DNA of 9,562 nt from Betaproteobacteria bacterium (lineage in GTDB: Bacteria > Pseudomonadota > Gammaproteobacteria > Burkholderiales > Thiobacillaceae). The stretch is from contig JAIFLB010000049.1 of the NCBI GenBank assembly GCA_020049245.1, positions 1 through 9,562 on the forward strand, in the 5' to 3' direction. This document shows, piece after piece, positions 6,072 through 9,562 of this stretch (within the stretch, counting starts at the first letter, position 1; each line of letters opens with the position of its first letter). Position numbers and translations under genes: made by a program. The notes beneath the pieces were generated by a model. It was not told where the DNA came from. It was given only the letters and a program-made list of their open reading frames with translations, and searched no databases.

Positions 6072-7460
6072 ATGATCAGATTCTTCCGCCACTACATCCC
6101 GATGAGCATGTTGTTGCTCACCGTCGTTGAGTTTCTGGTGTTTGCCTACATCAGCGGGTTCGTTGCGGAACGATATGGCGCCGGGCAATTTCTCAGCGGC
6201 GGTGATGCCACCGATTACAAACCCTGGCTGTTCGCCGCGATTCTGACCTTGCTCAATTCAACCTTCGGCCTCTACGACTGGGAATGGACCAAAGGCTTGA
6301 TGAGCTTGCTGATTAGAGTCGGCGGCAGTTTTTTCGTCTCTGCCGGCGTACTTGCGTTGGGTGGACAGTTGTTGCCGCAGGTGTTCCCGGTCGGACTGGA
6401 ATTTCTGGTTGGCATTCTGGTCGCCGGACTCGCTTCCGTGCTGATCCGTCTACTGTTCATGGAGTGGGACAAAACTGATCTTTTCAAGAAACGCATCCTG
6501 GTTCTCGGAACCGGTAGCCGTGCCGCCAAAATCGAGGAAATGGCTTCCACCGGAGAGGCGCAGGGCTTGTACGTCGTCGGCTATATGCCGCTTGGTACCT
6601 CACATCACTACGTACCGCGCGAGCGGGTGCTCGATGAAGAACATGCCTCATTGTTCGAAACAGCAACCCGCCTGGGCGCCACCGAAATCGTGGTGGCAGT
6701 AAGAGAAAGGCGTGGCGGCGGGCTGCCAATGGCGGATCTGCTTGAATGCAAACTGCGTGGTTTGCACATTCTTGATCTACCCGCATTCTTTGAGCGTCAA
6801 ACCGGCATTCTCCCGCTCGAAGCAATCAATGCCAGCTGGATGATTTTTTCCGAGGGCTTCTCGCAAGGCTCAGCACGTGACGTGGTCAAACGCCTATTCG
6901 ACCTGCTGATCAGCGGCACCTTTTTGCTGTTCGCCTTTCCGATCATGCTGCTTGCCGGCCTGTTCATCCGAATGGAGAGCCGTGGGCCCGTGTTCTACAC
7001 CCAGGAGCGTATCGGCCAGTTCGGCCATCCGTTCACTATCTACAAATTCCGCAGCATGTTTACCGATGCGGAAAAGGACGGTTTACCTGTCTGGGCGCGG
7101 CAAAAAGATGACCGCACGACGCGAGTGGGACGCTTCATCCGGCGCACACGTATCGACGAACTCCCACAGATTCTGAATGTCTTCCTTGGCCACATGAGCT
7201 TTGTCGGACCGCGGCCGGAACGGCCTTATTTCGTCAACGAACTGGCCGGGCAAATCCCCTATTACCACGCCCGGCATAGCGTGAAACCCGGCATCACGGG
7301 CTGGGCGCAAGTCAAATTTCCTTATGGCGCCAGCGTCGAGGACGCAATGAACAAGCTGCAGTACGACCTTTACTACGTCAAGAATCACAGTCTTTTCCTT
7401 GATCTGATGGTGCTGTTGCAGACCACTCAGGTTGTCGTGCTGGGCAAGGGCGTCCGTTAA
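6072..7460 (+). CDS. XrtA/PEP-CTERM system sugar transferase (EpsB-type, TIGR03013-like)
   Basis: A 462-residue polyprenyl-phosphate sugar-1-phosphate transferase, expected to load the first sugar of an exopolysaccharide repeat unit onto undecaprenyl phosphate at the inner membrane. The N-terminal half has four hydrophobic segments (about 11-31, 51-67, 81-100, 108-128) and a Rossmann-like region opening with RILVLGTGSR (141-150). The catalytic bacterial sugar transferase domain begins with KRLFD (273-277) and a membrane or re-entrant helix (278-299). It continues with YKFRSM (324-329), RIDELPQ with the Asp362-Glu363 pair, FVGPRPE (377-383) and GITGWAQV (407-414). Its architecture fits the subgroup found beside exosortase A and prsK, and prsK follows here. 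The initiating sugar cannot be read from sequence. No strong Shine-Dalgarno precedes the ATG; the ATG at 6025 is out of frame. Confidence 0.92.
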   Translation: MIRFFRHYIPMSMLLLTVVEFLVFAYISGFVAERYGAGQFLSGGDATDYKPWLFAAILTLLNSTFGLYDWEWTKGLMSLLIRVGGSFFVSAGVLALGGQLLPQVFPVGLEFLVGILVAGLASVLIRLLFMEWDKTDLFKKRILVLGTGSRAAKIEEMASTGEAQGLYVVGYMPLGTSHHYVPRERVLDEEHASLFETATRLGATEIVVAVRERRGGGLPMADLLECKLRGLHILDLPAFFERQTGILPLEAINASWMIFSEGFSQGSARDVVKRLFDLLISGTFLLFAFPIMLLAGLFIRMESRGPVFYTQERIGQFGHPFTIYKFRSMFTDAEKDGLPVWARQKDDRTTRVGRFIRRTRIDELPQILNVFLGHMSFVGPRPERPYFVNELAGQIPYYHARHSVKPGITGWAQVKFPYGASVEDAMNKLQYDLYYVKNHSLFLDLMVLLQTTQVVVLGKGVR

Positions 7461-7475
7461 TGCGGTTTAACCGCA
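7461..7475. repeat. Perfect 7-bp inverted repeat directly after the glycosyltransferase stop
   Basis: TGCGGTT-T-AACCGCA begins on the first base after the TAA stop and lies about 50 bases before prsK. Both arms match exactly. It could be a dimeric regulator's operator or, in RNA, a short hairpin with a three-base loop. No T run follows, so an intrinsic terminator is unlikely. Confidence 0.5.
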
Positions 7476-7523
7476 ACTGCACCCTGGCAGCCGCGCTGAA
7501 CTGACCTGGTTTCGCAGATTGCC

Positions 7524-9562
7524 ATGACACTCGATTCCGCCGCCAGCATCGCTGCGATCAGTTATGGCTTGGCGGCTGCGGCTTTTGCATTTCTGGCGTT
7601 GACCTCCCGTGGCCGCGATGGCCCGCCCGGTGTGCCCGGCCTGGCCGTGCCTGCTGCCGCCAGCTTCCTCTGGGCGGCCATTCTCTCATTGCATGCCCTG
7701 CTCCGCGTTGGGCAGGAATTTGCCGCATTGGCGGAACTTGGCCGCAATCTGGTCTGGGTCTGGTTTCTCTGGCGCAACCTGCGTGCGCTGCGCGCCAAAA
7801 CCGAGGCCACCGATACACTGGCCTTTCTTGGCAGCGGCCTGGGTGGCCTTGCTGTCCTGGCGGTGTTGAGTCATGCCTTCACACTGATCTTCCCCGATAC
7901 CAGGCTGAGTTACTGGGTGGGCGCGGTTTATCCGGCGTTGTTTGCCGTCGCCGGGATGGTGCTGGTTGAGCAGTTCTACCGTAATTCAAGCGCCCAGGAA
8001 CGCTGGGGTATCAAGCATCTTTGCCTGGCTTTAGGTGGCATCTTCGTCTTCGATTTTTATCTTTTCTCGGAAGCGATGTTGTTCGCCACCATTTCTCAGG
8101 ATGGCTGGATTGCACGCGGCGCGGTGAATGCCTTGCTGGTGCCATTGTTATGGATTTCACTCAGGCGACGTGTCGTCACGACCGACGTCAAACTCGCCAT
8201 TTCGCATCGCATGGCGTTCCACAGCGCGGCGCTGATGGGTTCCGGCCTCTATCTCATGCTGATGGCTGCCGCTGGCTATTACATTCGTTTCGCCGGCGGC
8301 GAATGGGGTGCGGTGTTGCAAACAGTGTTCCTGTTTGGCGCTGCGCTGGTGTTGTTACTGGCGGTTTTTTCAAGTTCGGTGCGGGCCAAGCTACGGGTGC
8401 TACTGGCCAAGCATTTTTTCCGTTATCGCTACGACTACCGAGAGGAATGGCTGCGCTTTACCTCCATGCTGACCGAGGGCGAACCCGGGGCTCAGGTTTA
8501 CGACCGCAGCCTGCAAGCCATGGCCCGCCTGGTCGACAGTCCCGCTGCCGCGCTGTGGTTGAAACAGGATGCCGGCGCTGGGAATTCCGCCTATCGACGT
8601 GTGGCGCACTGGAACTTTGCTGAACTGGATGGCCAGTTGGAGACCGGCCATGCCTTTCCAGCTTTTCTCGAGTCTCGCCAATGGGTTCTGGATCTTAAGG
8701 ATTGCCGCGAACAACCCGACCTGCTCGTGGAAACCCGTTTTCCCGCCTGGCTGCTGGCCTGCGACAAGGCCTGGCTGGTGATTCCCCTGCTCTGGCATGA
8801 CAACCTGTACGGCTTTGTCGTTCTCGCCAAATCGATCACACCGCCGGGTATGGATTGGGAAATCAATGACCTGCTGAAGACGGCCGCCCGCCAAGCAACC
8901 GCCCACCTGGCGCAAGCCCAGGCAGCGGAGGCGCTGACCGTGGCACGGCAGTTTGAATCCTTCAATCGCGCAGCGGCTTTTGTCGTGCATGACATCAAGA
9001 ACCTGGTTGCCCAACTATCGCTATTGTTGGCCAACGCAGAGAAGCACAAGCACAAACCGGCATTTCAGGAAGACATGCTGGCGACCATTGAAAGCTCCGT
9101 CGCGCGGATGAACCGGATGCTGCTGAAACTCACCGATGAACCGGAAGGCAGCGACAAGAGCACGGTTGATTTGAGTACGATTCTGGATGAAGTCATGCAA
9201 TCAAAGCGTGCTTACAGCCTGCAGCCCAGTCTACAAATCAACGCCAACGGCATGCGCGTCAAAGCCGAACACGAAAAGCTGGTCCGGGTCATCGGTCATC
9301 TTGTCCAGAATGCGATCGAAGCAACGCCATACACCGGAAAAGTGGGTGTTACACTCGACCGCGAAGATGACTGGGCAGTTCTGACTGTCGCCGATACCGG
9401 TGCCGGCATGGATGCCACTTTCATCAGGGAGCGTCTGTTTCGCCCTTTTGCATCCACGAAAGGTACGGGAATGGGTATCGGGGCTTATGAATGCAAGGAA
9501 TATGTGCAAGAACTGAATGGCACCATTCAGGTGACCAGCACACTTGGCCGCGGCACCCAGTT
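7524..9562 (+). CDS. prsK: XrtA/PEP-CTERM system histidine kinase PrsK (3' end cut by window)
   Basis: An open frame of 679 complete codons with no stop, running off the right edge; only a short C-terminal piece should be missing. Residues 1-285 hold about eight hydrophobic segments (for example 10-27, 41-60, 99-122, 132-150, 200-213, 236-254, 264-283). A GAF-like domain follows (about 320-460) and then a short coiled coil. The dimerisation motif FVVHDIKN has phospho-acceptor His489. The ATPase domain has the N box LVQNAIEATP (Asn596), the G1 box DTGAGMD (from Asp624) and the PrsK-style G2 box GTGMGIGAYE (from Gly647). PrsK should phosphorylate the sigma-54 activator PrsR, which switches on PEP-CTERM protein and exopolysaccharide genes. 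Its adjacency to the EpsB-type gene fits such loci. The ATG lies 63 bases after that gene, with a weak ribosome site. Confidence 0.93.
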   Translation, partial: MTLDSAASIAAISYGLAAAAFAFLALTSRGRDGPPGVPGLAVPAAASFLWAAILSLHALLRVGQEFAALAELGRNLVWVWFLWRNLRALRAKTEATDTLAFLGSGLGGLAVLAVLSHAFTLIFPDTRLSYWVGAVYPALFAVAGMVLVEQFYRNSSAQERWGIKHLCLALGGIFVFDFYLFSEAMLFATISQDGWIARGAVNALLVPLLWISLRRRVVTTDVKLAISHRMAFHSAALMGSGLYLMLMAAAGYYIRFAGGEWGAVLQTVFLFGAALVLLLAVFSSSVRAKLRVLLAKHFFRYRYDYREEWLRFTSMLTEGEPGAQVYDRSLQAMARLVDSPAAALWLKQDAGAGNSAYRRVAHWNFAELDGQLETGHAFPAFLESRQWVLDLKDCREQPDLLVETRFPAWLLACDKAWLVIPLLWHDNLYGFVVLAKSITPPGMDWEINDLLKTAARQATAHLAQAQAAEALTVARQFESFNRAAAFVVHDIKNLVAQLSLLLANAEKHKHKPAFQEDMLATIESSVARMNRMLLKLTDEPEGSDKSTVDLSTILDEVMQSKRAYSLQPSLQINANGMRVKAEHEKLVRVIGHLVQNAIEATPYTGKVGVTLDREDDWAVLTVADTGAGMDATFIRERLFRPFASTKGTGMGIGAYECKEYVQELNGTIQVTSTLGRGTQ

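Noticed and set aside
7461..7475. Intrinsic terminator at the inverted repeat
   Set aside because: The stem is short and no T run follows on either strand, so only a regulatory or structural role remains possible.
7484..7499. Possible sigma-54 promoter before prsK (TGGCAGC...CTGA)
   Set aside because: The -24 half fits, but the required GC of the -12 half reads GA, so it fails the core rule for sigma-54 promoters.
8021..9014. Open frames of 200 codons (plus, 8021-8623) and 204 codons (minus, 8400-9014)
   Set aside because: Both lie inside the uninterrupted prsK frame, which carries clear kinase motifs; neither product resembles a known protein.
1..9562. Mobile element, CRISPR array, prophage or tRNA-linked insertion
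   Set aside because: No transposase or integrase frame, no regularly spaced repeats, no terminal inverted repeats and no tRNA-like sequence were seen; every long interval is filled by an ordinary envelope gene.

Overview
The window looks like the chromosome of a betaproteobacterium. The Rhodocyclales/Nitrosomonadales side of the class is my best guess, because it pairs a pilMNOPQ locus divergent from a PBP1A gene with XrtA/PEP-CTERM (exosortase A) exopolysaccharide genes. By eye the DNA is moderately GC-rich with even codon use. I see no tRNA or rRNA gene, insertion sequence, integrase or CRISPR array, and no gene-free stretch over 300 bases.

Left part, minus strand (1-2906): the type IV pilus alignment operon, read right to left as pilM, pilN, pilO, pilP and the first 32 codons of pilQ. 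All four junctions are the same 4-base ATGA overlap, so translation is probably coupled. PilM (cytoplasmic, actin-like) binds the N-terminal tail of PilN. PilN and PilO form the inner-membrane coiled-coil pair, and the lipoprotein PilP links them to the outer-membrane secretin PilQ. pilM starts with TTG.

Middle (2907-5410): a 179-base divergent intergenic region carries candidate pilM promoters and a small imperfect tandem repeat. It is followed by mrcA/ponA, a complete bifunctional class A penicillin-binding protein 1A that polymerises and crosslinks peptidoglycan.

Right part, plus strand (5418-9562): a conserved protein of unknown function with a degenerate nucleotidyltransferase-like look lies 7 bases after mrcA. 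Next comes an EpsB-type (TIGR03013-like) polyprenyl-phosphate sugar-1-phosphate transferase that would start exopolysaccharide repeat-unit synthesis. Last is most of prsK, the membrane histidine kinase of the XrtA/PEP-CTERM system, which runs off the window. Its expected partner, the sigma-54 regulator PrsR, should lie just beyond. Short palindromes sit on both sides of the glycosyltransferase gene.

Overall this is an envelope-biogenesis neighbourhood: pilus, peptidoglycan and PEP-CTERM-linked exopolysaccharide control. Most of it belongs to known families. The least understood items are the 199-residue protein, the palindromes around the glycosyltransferase gene, and the long homopolymer runs inside mrcA.
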